A stretch of 64,000 nt of DNA from Pararhizobium sp. (GTDB lineage Bacteria > Pseudomonadota > Alphaproteobacteria > Rhizobiales > Rhizobiaceae), in assembly GCA_030655075.1 (NCBI GenBank), contig JAURWE010000122.1:117844-181843 (forward strand). Direction: 5' to 3'. The notes under the pieces are model-generated. The model worked only from the letters and a program-made list of their open reading frames with translations. It searched no databases and was not told where the DNA came from. Shown one piece after another: positions 8,906 to 16,903 of this stretch (position 1 is the stretch's first letter; every line of letters starts with the position of its first letter). The position numbers were made by a program, and so were the translations under genes.

Positions 8906-10213
8906 ATGGGTATGAAGTCGAGAGTATCAAGCTATATGTTTCTGACGATTAGTTCAGGAATTGCGCAAGGTTTCCTGTTGCTGATCTCACCAGTTATCAC
9001 GCGCCTTTACGGACCGCAGGAAGTTGGCGCTTTCGCCGTGATCCTGGGCTTTGGTGCGCTTGTTGGTTCTGTTGGCACCGGACGTCTGGAACATGCGATC
9101 CCGATCGCACGGGGTCCGATAGAGGCGATCCGCATAGCGTTCCTTGGTGGGGTTCTTGTTACCATCACATCGCTGATAGCTCTCGTAGCGGTTAATGTCT
9201 TGCCTCCTTCCGTGATGCCAGGAAGCTCGTCCTGGAAAGACCTGCCCTTTCTGGCCGTGCCCATTATCGCGATCAGCTTTGCCTTTTCCCAGTTGATCAA
9301 CGCCCTGCTACTACGCCAGCGCGCCATCAGAAGCGTCGGAAAGAACAAGATCCTGCAAGGCGTCGTCTCCGGCCTTGGGCAATTGGCATTCGGACTAGCG
9401 CAGTATAATGCGTCCGGCATGATATGGGCACAGGCCTTAGGCTACACGACCGGCGCCATGAACGGCCTGCAGCGGCTCAGTCTTCGTGGCGGCATGGTCA
9501 TTTGGCGCCGAGGTGCACGGCTCAAGGAAACGTTCCTTGAATATAGGCGCTTTCCATTGACGTTGGCGCCAGCCGCACTCTGCAATCTCGCCGCCCAGCA
9601 GGTGCCCGTTCTCGCACTGAGCTCCATTTACGGCCTCTATGAAGCCGGGCTGTATGCATTGATCATGCGCGCGTGCGGTGGACCTCTCGGCATGTTGGGC
9701 CAAGCCGTTGCTCAGGTCTATGCCTCGGAGTTTCGAACCTTCCGAGACAAGCCAGAGGGTGCGCTGGCAAAAGAGTATCTGACGATGCTGTTCCGCCTGT
9801 TCATCGTGGGCGTTCTAGCCGTCGGCTTTCTCGTCTTCGTCATGAACGAATGGGGCACCGTCATCTTCGGCAAACGCTGGGAAAACATCGGGATCGTGTC
9901 CACGCTTCTGTCGCTGATGCTGCTGTCCGATTTTGTAACGACACCAGTCTCCATGACACTGAGCTACCTGGGGCGGACTCGTATACAGCTGATCTGGGAC
10001 GCGGGGCGACTGCTTGCATTGCTTGCGGCAACGGCCATTACTTATTGGCTTTCCCTTCGGTTCGGACAATTCATGGTAGTGCTTGCAGCCGTTTGGTCTT
10101 TCAGTCTGTTTATCCATGCCTTGCTCACCTGGCAGGCATGCCGGACTTCAGGCCGGAAACCCGAAACAGCCGAGACTGCCTCTGTGGCGCAAGATCTCAA
10201 ACGTTCAAATTAA
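8906..10213 (+). CDS. Wzx-type polysaccharide flippase
   Basis: 435-residue integral membrane protein of the polysaccharide transport (MOP/Wzx) family. It has the N-terminal family feature of a first helix followed by a loop reading TRLYGPQEVGAFAVILG, seen in many flippases, then about 12 predicted hydrophobic segments. Function: translocation of undecaprenyl-diphosphate repeat units. A second flippase, partly outside the window, lies at 2-910, so the locus appears to encode two. ATG at 8906 has an in-frame ATG two codons later as alternative. Next gene starts 14 bases downstream. Confidence 0.82.
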   Translation: MGMKSRVSSYMFLTISSGIAQGFLLLISPVITRLYGPQEVGAFAVILGFGALVGSVGTGRLEHAIPIARGPIEAIRIAFLGGVLVTITSLIALVAVNVLPPSVMPGSSSWKDLPFLAVPIIAISFAFSQLINALLLRQRAIRSVGKNKILQGVVSGLGQLAFGLAQYNASGMIWAQALGYTTGAMNGLQRLSLRGGMVIWRRGARLKETFLEYRRFPLTLAPAALCNLAAQQVPVLALSSIYGLYEAGLYALIMRACGGPLGMLGQAVAQVYASEFRTFRDKPEGALAKEYLTMLFRLFIVGVLAVGFLVFVMNEWGTVIFGKRWENIGIVSTLLSLMLLSDFVTTPVSMTLSYLGRTRIQLIWDAGRLLALLAATAITYWLSLRFGQFMVVLAAVWSFSLFIHALLTWQACRTSGRKPETAETASVAQDLKRSN

Positions 10214-10227
10214 CCGTCGGTTTTGCA

Positions 10228-10842
10228 ATGGTTTCCATAAGTTACATTTTTTCCAGAATCTTGAGGAAGGCGCGTGGCAACGCGATTGCCGACAGCGTCG
10301 TGCATCCGACATCGAAGGTGGAGTCCGGCAGTACGATCCTCCGGTCGCACTTCGATAGGCATTCATTCTGCGGATATGATTGCACGATCGTTGATTGCGA
10401 CATTGGTGGATTTTGCTCGATTGCGGGCGGGAGCGTTATCGGCGGCTCGCGCCATCCGATGGAATACGCCTCGACCAGTCCGGTGTTTCTTTCTCACCGG
10501 GACAGCGTTAAAACCAAATTCTCCAGACATCCATATCAGTGGCGTGCAAGGACGACGATCGGTCATGACGTGTGGATAGGCGACAAGGTTCTGATCAAGG
10601 GTGGCGTAACGATCGGTCATGGCGCAGTCATCGGCATGGGTAGCGTCGTAACGAAGGATGTAGAACCTTACGCCATTGTCGCCGGCAATCCGGCCCGAAC
10701 AATCCGGATGCGGTTTAGCCCCGACGTCATCAACGGGCTCCTGAAGATGAAATGGTGGGACATGTCAGACGAAGAGTTGCGGCGGCTCGCTCCCCTTTTT
10801 CCTGATCCGGAGCGTCTGCTGAAACAAGAGGGCTTTCTATGA
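10228..10842 (+). CDS. Left-handed beta-helix acetyltransferase (CatB/XAT-like)
   Basis: 204-residue acyltransferase with hexapeptide repeats: the run from about residue 25 to 165 contains GGFCSIAGGSVIGG, a segment with SRHP, then IGHDVWIGDKVLIKGG and IGHGAVIGMGSVVTKDV, the classic left-handed beta-helix ending in the A-G-N-P-A-R motif. This is the xenobiotic/streptogramin acetyltransferase-like branch, commonly O-acetylating sugars in polysaccharide loci with acetyl-CoA. The frame is open further upstream within the flippase gene, but the ATG at 10228 gives the usual family length. The stop overlaps the next gene (ATGA). Confidence 0.85.
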   Translation: MVSISYIFSRILRKARGNAIADSVVHPTSKVESGSTILRSHFDRHSFCGYDCTIVDCDIGGFCSIAGGSVIGGSRHPMEYASTSPVFLSHRDSVKTKFSRHPYQWRARTTIGHDVWIGDKVLIKGGVTIGHGAVIGMGSVVTKDVEPYAIVAGNPARTIRMRFSPDVINGLLKMKWWDMSDEELRRLAPLFPDPERLLKQEGFL

Positions 10843-11984
10843 AGATCGCTCACCTTTGTCTTTCCTGCTTCTATATCGATGGCTATGGCTATCAAGAAAA
10901 CGAACTGGTTCGCCAACATGTGATTGACGGCCACGAAGTGGTTGTGGTCACCTCCACCGAGAGCTTTGGCGCCGACCGAAACCTGACCTATGTCGACCCG
11001 TCGACTTACATGGGTAAGGACGGAGCAAAGGTGATAAGGCTGCCCTATAGGAAATTCCTACCGCATAAGATCATGCGTAAGCTGCGGCTGCACCCTGGGG
11101 TTTTCCGATTGCTTGAGGATATCGATCCCGATGTTATTCTGTTTCATGGGCTTTGTGGCTGGGAGCTTTTCGCCGCAGCGAAATACAAGCAGAAACATCA
11201 ATGCGTGAAACTGTACGCCGACAGTCACGAAGATCAGAACAACAGTGCCCGAAATTTCGCTTCAAAATACTTCCTGCATCGACTTTACTACAGATCGATC
11301 ATCACTAAGTGCAGAAAATATATCGAGAAATTTCTCTGTGTCTCCATTGAGACAATGGACTTCGTCGAGGAGACCTACGGTATCCCCCGCTCTCAACTCG
11401 AGTTCTATCCCTTGGGCGGTCGGGTCTTTGACGATGCCGAGTATGCGGCACGGCGTGAGCGTGGCCGCCGCAGCGCAGGCGTGACTGACGGGCAAACCAT
11501 GCTTTTCCAGTCTGGAAAGATGGGGCCGCGCAAGAAGATACTCGAAAGCCTGCGCGCATTCACACAGACAGAGGGTGCTGACCTTCGTCTGATGCTTGCA
11601 GGATCGTTCGATGAGAGGTTGCGTGAAGAGGCCGAGGCTCTGGTTGCAGCCGACTCGCGGATCAGTTTTCTAGGCTGGAAGGAAACTGACGATCTGAGCG
11701 ACTTGCTCTGCGCGGCGGATGTCTATGTCCAGCCTGGAACACAATCGGCTACCATGCAAATGTCGCTTTGCGCACGTTGTCCGGTTGTGCTGGATCATGT
11801 GCCAAGTCATAAGCCCTTTGTGGAGGGGAACGGCTGGATGCTTGATAACGCCGATGACCTGTATGGTGTCTTTCGCGCCATTTCCGAGTGCCCTGCTGCG
11901 CTGGAGAAAATGTCCGCCAAATCCCTGAAGATCGCGTCACGCCTGTTGGATTATCGTTCGCTGGCAACACGTATACTGAAGTAA
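10839..11984 (+). CDS. Glycosyltransferase, GT4-like (GT-B fold)
   Basis: 381-residue retaining-type glycosyltransferase by overall GT-B architecture. The N-terminal domain opens MKIAHLCLSCF followed by a region for acceptor binding; the C-terminal domain has a strand reading LFQSGKMGPRKKILESL (about 228-245) and a nucleotide-sugar site region ADVYVQPGTQSATMQMSLCA (about 292-311), equivalent to the E-x7-E region of GT4 enzymes though atypical there. Probably one of the transferases that builds the repeat unit. Coupled to the preceding acetyltransferase by a 4-base overlap and to wecB by five bases. Confidence 0.75.
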   Translation: MKIAHLCLSCFYIDGYGYQENELVRQHVIDGHEVVVVTSTESFGADRNLTYVDPSTYMGKDGAKVIRLPYRKFLPHKIMRKLRLHPGVFRLLEDIDPDVILFHGLCGWELFAAAKYKQKHQCVKLYADSHEDQNNSARNFASKYFLHRLYYRSIITKCRKYIEKFLCVSIETMDFVEETYGIPRSQLEFYPLGGRVFDDAEYAARRERGRRSAGVTDGQTMLFQSGKMGPRKKILESLRAFTQTEGADLRLMLAGSFDERLREEAEALVAADSRISFLGWKETDDLSDLLCAADVYVQPGTQSATMQMSLCARCPVVLDHVPSHKPFVEGNGWMLDNADDLYGVFRAISECPAALEKMSAKSLKIASRLLDYRSLATRILK

Positions 11985-11989
11985 GGTTC

Positions 11990-13132
11990 ATGAAAAAAGT
12001 TCTTATCGTATTTGGAACCCGTCCGGAGGCCATCAAGATGGCGCCTCTTTGTCATGCTCTGAAGGCAGACCCGGAAGAGTTCGATTTGCGTATCTGCGTG
12101 ACAGGGCAGCACCGCGACATGCTCGACCAAGTCCTCAGCGTGTTCAACATTATACCCGATATAGACCTTGATATAATGCGTCCGGGCCAGACGCTGTTTG
12201 ATGTCACTGCGCGCGTGCTGATCGAAATGAAAGCCGTTCTTGAAAGAGAGAAGCCGGACATCGTGCTTGTGCATGGCGACACGACAACTGCTTTTGCGAC
12301 CGCTCTCGCGGCTTTCTATTCCAACGTCGCTGTCGGGCACGTCGAGGCGGGCCTGCGTACGCATGATCTGTCCGCACCATTCCCGGAAGAAATGAACCGG
12401 CAGTTTGTGGGGCGATTGGCCAGCATCCATTTCGCCCCTACCGATAAAAGCGTCGCCAATCTGGCGGCAGAGGCGGTGCCGGCGGAGAAGATCTTCAAGA
12501 CCGGCAATACGGTAATCGATGCGTTGAAATGGATACTCAAGAGGTTTGCAGACGAACCGAAACGGACCGAGGCCGTGCTTGATGGGTTGAGGGATCTGCT
12601 GCGCTTCCCGCTGACATCCAAGCGCTACGTTCTGATTACCGGGCATCGACGGGAAAACTTCGGGCATGGCTTCGAGCAGATCACGGCGGCACTGGCAGAA
12701 ATGGCCGGACGCTACCCGGAGATCCATTTCGTCTATCCCGTGCATTTAAACCCGAATGTTGCGGTTCACGTGCGCGCTGCACTCAACAACATACCGAATC
12801 TTCACCTGATAGCTCCACAGGAATACGAGCCGTTTGCTCTTTTGCTTCAATACTGCCATGTCGTCTTGACGGATAGTGGAGGCATACAGGAAGAGGCGCC
12901 TAGCCTGGGCAAGCCGGTTCTTGTCATGCGCGACGTCACCGAGCGACCGGAAGCAGTCGAGGCAGGGACGGTGCTTCTGGTGGGTGCGGACAAGCGCCGT
13001 ATTGTGAAGGAACTTTCAGCTCTGCTGGATGACGACAAACATTATGAAACGATGGCTCAGGCGCATAACCCTTACGGCGATGGGAATGCCTGTAGTCGCA
13101 TCGTGGCGCATTTGAAGGAGATCGTGATTTGA
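11990..13132 (+). CDS. wecB: UDP-N-acetylglucosamine 2-epimerase (non-hydrolysing)
   Basis: 380-residue enzyme converting UDP-GlcNAc to UDP-ManNAc. Family marks: FGTRPEAIKMAPL at the N-terminus, HGDTTTAFA (about 95), VGHVEAGLRT (about 115), PEEMNRQ, GHRREN (about 215) and TDSGGIQEEAP (about 290). The start MKKVLIVFG at 11990 fits the family; longer in-frame starts lie inside the previous gene. Overlaps wecC by four bases. With wecC it supplies UDP-ManNAcA, an expected precursor of the polymer of this locus. Confidence 0.95.
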   Translation: MKKVLIVFGTRPEAIKMAPLCHALKADPEEFDLRICVTGQHRDMLDQVLSVFNIIPDIDLDIMRPGQTLFDVTARVLIEMKAVLEREKPDIVLVHGDTTTAFATALAAFYSNVAVGHVEAGLRTHDLSAPFPEEMNRQFVGRLASIHFAPTDKSVANLAAEAVPAEKIFKTGNTVIDALKWILKRFADEPKRTEAVLDGLRDLLRFPLTSKRYVLITGHRRENFGHGFEQITAALAEMAGRYPEIHFVYPVHLNPNVAVHVRAALNNIPNLHLIAPQEYEPFALLLQYCHVVLTDSGGIQEEAPSLGKPVLVMRDVTERPEAVEAGTVLLVGADKRRIVKELSALLDDDKHYETMAQAHNPYGDGNACSRIVAHLKEIVI

Positions 13133-14346
13133 AGCGTAAAGTCTGTGTGGTCGGTCTCGGCTATATCGGTCTGCCCACGGCTGCCTTGCTAGCAAGCAAG
13201 GGACATCAGGTCATAGGCGTGGATGTCAATCAGAATGCGATAGACACAATCAATTCAGGTCAGATTCATATCGTGGAGCCGGACCTTGACGCGTTTGTAC
13301 ATTCAGCGGTGTCGCAGGGAAATCTGCGCGCTGATCTGGTGCCGCAGGCCGCCGACGTTTTCATTATCGCTGTGCCCACTCCCTTCCATGAAGGAGGTCC
13401 CATACCGCGGCCCAATATCGATATTGTGATCAATGCAACGCAGAGTATTGCGCCCTATGTGCGGCCTGGAAACCTTGTCATCCTGGAATCGACATCGCCG
13501 GTCGGCACGACACAGCGAATCGCCGAGGAATTGCGCGCCCTTGGGGTCGATCCGGAGGCACTGTTCATCGCATATTGCCCAGAGCGCGTGCTGCCCGGAA
13601 AGATCATGACGGAACTCGTCGAAAACGATCGGGTAGTTGGTGGTTTGACCCCGGAAGCTTCCAGAATTGTGGCGGATTTCTATCGCAGTTTCGTACGCGG
13701 CGACGTGTTGGAGACTGAAGCTGCCTGTGCCGAAATGTGCAAGCTGACGGAAAACAGCTTTCGCGACGTCAACATCGCCTTCGCCAACGAGTTATCGATG
13801 ATCTGCGATAAAAAAGGAATCGACGTCTGGAAGGTCATCGCGCTTGCAAACAGGCATCCGCGTGTAAACATCCTGCAGCCCGGCGCGGGCGTTGGTGGTC
13901 ATTGCATCGCGGTGGACCCCTGGTTCATAGTCGCGTCTGACCCTGAGAACGCACGCTTGATCCGCACAGCGCGCGAAGTCAACGATCACAAGAGCGAATG
14001 GGTGGTTAACAAAATTAAGGCGTCTGCGCAGGGGTGGCGCGCCGCGCGCGATGCCGAACCCAAGATCGTTTGCCTCGGCCTAGCCTTCAAGCCGGATATT
14101 GATGATCTTCGCGAATCGCCCGCGCTGGAAATTGCGCTCAATCTTCAGTCGCAAGGTTATAACGTCATCGCTGTTGAACCGAATATCGATACTCACGAGG
14201 CGCTGGAACTTGTCTCGCTGGAAGACGCGATGCAGGAAGATGCACTGTTCGTTCTTCTGGTGAAGCACCGGCAATTCCTGCGGGCTGAAATGTCCGCCGC
14301 CTTGAAAGCCAAGGGCGCCATGGATTTTTGCGGCGCTTCAAATTGA
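13129..14346 (+). CDS. wecC: UDP-N-acetyl-D-mannosamine dehydrogenase
   Basis: 405-residue UDP-glucose/GDP-mannose dehydrogenase family enzyme, oxidising UDP-ManNAc to UDP-ManNAcA with two NAD. Rossmann motif VVGLGYIGLPTAALLASKG at residue 7, ESTSPVGTT near 125, catalytic-cysteine segment GAGVGGHCIAVDPWF near 255. It starts with TTG at 13129, overlapping the wecB stop, with no better ATG near. The wecB-wecC pair is typical of ManNAcA-containing polymers. The gene is followed by the second amidotransferase triad, 39 bases on. Confidence 0.93.
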   Translation: MKRKVCVVGLGYIGLPTAALLASKGHQVIGVDVNQNAIDTINSGQIHIVEPDLDAFVHSAVSQGNLRADLVPQAADVFIIAVPTPFHEGGPIPRPNIDIVINATQSIAPYVRPGNLVILESTSPVGTTQRIAEELRALGVDPEALFIAYCPERVLPGKIMTELVENDRVVGGLTPEASRIVADFYRSFVRGDVLETEAACAEMCKLTENSFRDVNIAFANELSMICDKKGIDVWKVIALANRHPRVNILQPGAGVGGHCIAVDPWFIVASDPENARLIRTAREVNDHKSEWVVNKIKASAQGWRAARDAEPKIVCLGLAFKPDIDDLRESPALEIALNLQSQGYNVIAVEPNIDTHEALELVSLEDAMQEDALFVLLVKHRQFLRAEMSAALKAKGAMDFCGASN

Positions 14347-14385
14347 AGTTGCAAGAGTGACGATCGAACCAGAGAGCAAAACAAA

Positions 14386-15522
14386 ATGAGCCGACCCTAC
14401 AGAATATGCACCTGCTGTGTGATGGATACCAGCGATGCACAGATCGTGTTCGACGCCCAAGGCGTTTGCGATCACTGCAACGGGTTCCAACGTGACGTGA
14501 AGCCCGAGTGGCATCCCGATGAGCACGGCAAGCAGCTGTTCCGCGAGATGGTCGACAAGATAAAGCAGAATGGAAAAGGTAAGCCCTTTGACTGCATCAT
14601 GGGCATGAGCGGCGGATTGGACAGTTCCTACCTTTTGCATCTTGCCGTTTCGGAATTCGGCCTACGACCGCTGGTATTCCATGTTGATGGCGGCTGGAAC
14701 ACCGATATTGCGGTCAACAATATCCAGATGCTCGTCGACAAGCTAGGATTGGACCTTTACACGGAAGTCATCAACTGGGAGGAGATGCGCGATTTCCAGC
14801 TGGCCTTCTTCAAGTCAGGCGTGCCGCACCTCGACATTCCCCAGGACCATGCGTTTGTTGCGACGCTTTATCATTTTGCCAACAAGTACAATATCAAGTA
14901 CATCCTGAATGGTGGCAACTTCGCCACCGAATGTGTCCGCAACCCGCTGGAATGGCTGTATCATGGGACCGATATGGCACAAATTCGCGATATTCACAGA
15001 CGTTTCGGCACGCGTCAGCTGAAGACCTATCCGTTCAGCAGCATTCTCTTTCATAAGGTCTATCTGCGTTATCTGCGCGGTGTGAAGGTTGTGAAGCCTC
15101 TTAACTGGCTACCCTATACGAAGGCGACCGCGATCCAGACTCTTTCGGAGAAATATGGATGGCGCCCATATCCGCAAAAGCATTTCGAGTCGCGGTTCAC
15201 GAAGTTTTTCGAGGGCTACTGGTTGCCGACACGCTTTGGCTACGACACGCGCCGTGTTCAGTATTCCAGCCTCATCCTGACGGGGCAGATGACACGTGAT
15301 GAGGCACTTGAGAAGCTCCAAATGCCCGCATACGATCCTGCAACCATTGATGAGGAATTCGAGTACATTGCCACAAAACTCGGCATTTCGGTCGATGAAT
15401 TAAGACACTACCACACGATGCCGAAGAAGACCTACCGGGACTACCGCAACCAGGACTGGATGTTTGACGCCGGGGCCAAGGTGCTCAAGTGGATAGGTGT
15501 CGAAAGGTCGGTGAAGAGATGA
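14386..15522 (+). CDS. WbpG-family N-acetyl sugar amidotransferase (triad 2)
   Basis: Paralogue of the protein at 2041-3177, same length (378 residues) and clearly similar along its whole length. Cys4 ribbon (RICTCCVMD, GVCDHCNGF), PP-loop MGMSGGLDSSYLL near residue 72, and shared blocks such as IPQDHAFVATLY and KHFESRFTKFFEGY. Predicted to ligate ammonia onto an activated N-acetyl sugar. It is the first gene of a second WbpG-HisH-HisF set; the stop overlaps the HisH-like start (ATGA). Having two full sets suggests two amidation steps or two substrates, not a decaying duplicate, since the motifs in both are intact. Confidence 0.85.
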   Translation: MSRPYRICTCCVMDTSDAQIVFDAQGVCDHCNGFQRDVKPEWHPDEHGKQLFREMVDKIKQNGKGKPFDCIMGMSGGLDSSYLLHLAVSEFGLRPLVFHVDGGWNTDIAVNNIQMLVDKLGLDLYTEVINWEEMRDFQLAFFKSGVPHLDIPQDHAFVATLYHFANKYNIKYILNGGNFATECVRNPLEWLYHGTDMAQIRDIHRRFGTRQLKTYPFSSILFHKVYLRYLRGVKVVKPLNWLPYTKATAIQTLSEKYGWRPYPQKHFESRFTKFFEGYWLPTRFGYDTRRVQYSSLILTGQMTRDEALEKLQMPAYDPATIDEEFEYIATKLGISVDELRHYHTMPKKTYRDYRNQDWMFDAGAKVLKWIGVERSVKR

Positions 15523-16133
15523 TCGCAATCATCGACTACGGCTCCGGCAACGTCGGTGCAATTGCCAACATTTTCAAACAGCTCAAGGTCCCACACGTGG
15601 TCACCGGGCAACTGTCCGAACTCGAGCACGCGGAGCGTTACATCCTTCCAGGTGTCGGTGCGTTCGACACGACCATGAGCTACCTCAGGAATTCCGGCAT
15701 GGTGGAACTTCTCAACCAGCAGGTTCTTGAGCGTGGAAAGAAGGTTCTCGGCATCTGCGTCGGCATGCAAATCTTGGCGGAATCGAGCGATGAGGGCGAG
15801 CTTTCCGGTCTGGGTTGGATCCGGGGGCGCGTCAGAAAAATTGACGCTTCCATGCTTCCGTCAGCGCCTCGCTTGCCACACATGGGTTGGAACACCGTTA
15901 GGACCAACCCCGGAGCGCGCCTGTTCGATGGCGTCGATACCGTCCAAGGTTTTTACTTCCTGCACAGCTACTATTTCGATCCGTGTGAACAGGACGACAT
16001 TGCCGCAACTGTTGATTACGGCAACAACATCACTTGCGCCGTCGCGCGCCAAAATGTCTTTGGCATGCAGTTTCACCCGGAGAAGAGCCACGCGAATGGT
16101 GTCGCCATTTTCCGAAACTTTGCGGAGCTGTGA
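15519..16133 (+). CDS. HisH-like glutamine amidotransferase subunit (triad 2)
   Basis: 204-residue class I glutaminase, paralogue of 3208-3825. Catalytic cysteine in GICVGMQ (about residue 81), His/Glu pair in FHPEKSH (about 185). Start at 15519 (MIAIIDYGSGNVGA) matches the HisH family N-terminus and overlaps the upstream stop by ATGA; a longer in-frame start at 15489 lies inside the upstream gene and is disfavoured. Predicted to pass ammonia through the HisF-like barrel to the WbpG-type enzyme. Two bases separate it from the HisF-like gene. Confidence 0.87.
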   Translation: MIAIIDYGSGNVGAIANIFKQLKVPHVVTGQLSELEHAERYILPGVGAFDTTMSYLRNSGMVELLNQQVLERGKKVLGICVGMQILAESSDEGELSGLGWIRGRVRKIDASMLPSAPRLPHMGWNTVRTNPGARLFDGVDTVQGFYFLHSYYFDPCEQDDIAATVDYGNNITCAVARQNVFGMQFHPEKSHANGVAIFRNFAEL

Positions 16134-16135
16134 CC

Positions 16136-16888
16136 ATGCTGCGATCTCGGATCATCCCCTGCCTGCTGTTGCATGACGGCGGCCTAGTGAAAACGCAGCA
16201 GTTCAAAGACGCAAAATATGTCGGCGACCCGCTGAATGCAGTCAAGATCTTCAACGAAAAGGCCGTTGATGAACTCATATTTCTCGACATTGACGCGAGC
16301 GTTCTAAAGAAGGAACCAAACGTTGCCCTGCTGCGCAGCCTCGCCGTAGAAAGCAGAATGCCGCTGTCCTATGGAGGGGGGATCAAAACTGCCGGCCAAG
16401 CGGCGAAGGTCGTCGCCATGGGCTTCGAGAAAGTGTCAATCAGCTCTGGGGCGCTTGCTCGCCCCGCGCTTATCAAAGAAATGGCCGAGGCCGTTGGTGG
16501 GCAGAGTGTCGTCGTGACGCTTGACGTGCGCAAGAACAAGCTGCTCAACGGTTATACTGTCTATACCTCTAACGGGCGTGATAAACACAAGGTCGATCTC
16601 CTAGAGTTCTGCCAGCAGGCAACGGAGCTTGGTGCAGGCGAGATAGTCATAAACTCGATCGACCGGGACGGCATGATGAACGGATACGACCTCGATCTGG
16701 CGCGCCAGGTCAGAGCTGCAGTTTCCACCCCGATATCGATCCTTGGGGGTGCTGGCAGCGTCGACGATATGCAGACGTTGATCGACACGGTCGGAATCGT
16801 GGGTGCGGCCGCCGGAAGCCTCTTCGTCTTCAAAGGTGCTTTCCGCGCCGTATTGATCAATTACGCCAGGCCGACACGGCTCGCCTAA
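16136..16888 (+). CDS. HisF-like barrel partner of amidotransferase (triad 2)
   Basis: 250-residue HisF homologue. As in the first triad, strand 1 reads IIPCLLLH where functional HisF has C-L-D-V, so the first catalytic aspartate is absent; the second (TLDVRK) is present. Phosphate-loop remnants: GGAGSVDDM and AAGSLFVFKG. The same substitution in both paralogues supports a stable non-histidine function. Start set at the ATG at 16136; the open frame extends upstream into the HisH-like gene. Followed after 15 bases by the two-domain oxidoreductase. Confidence 0.85.
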   Translation: MLRSRIIPCLLLHDGGLVKTQQFKDAKYVGDPLNAVKIFNEKAVDELIFLDIDASVLKKEPNVALLRSLAVESRMPLSYGGGIKTAGQAAKVVAMGFEKVSISSGALARPALIKEMAEAVGGQSVVVTLDVRKNKLLNGYTVYTSNGRDKHKVDLLEFCQQATELGAGEIVINSIDRDGMMNGYDLDLARQVRAAVSTPISILGGAGSVDDMQTLIDTVGIVGAAAGSLFVFKGAFRAVLINYARPTRLA

Positions 16889-16903
16889 CACTAAGGTCCA
16901 TAA

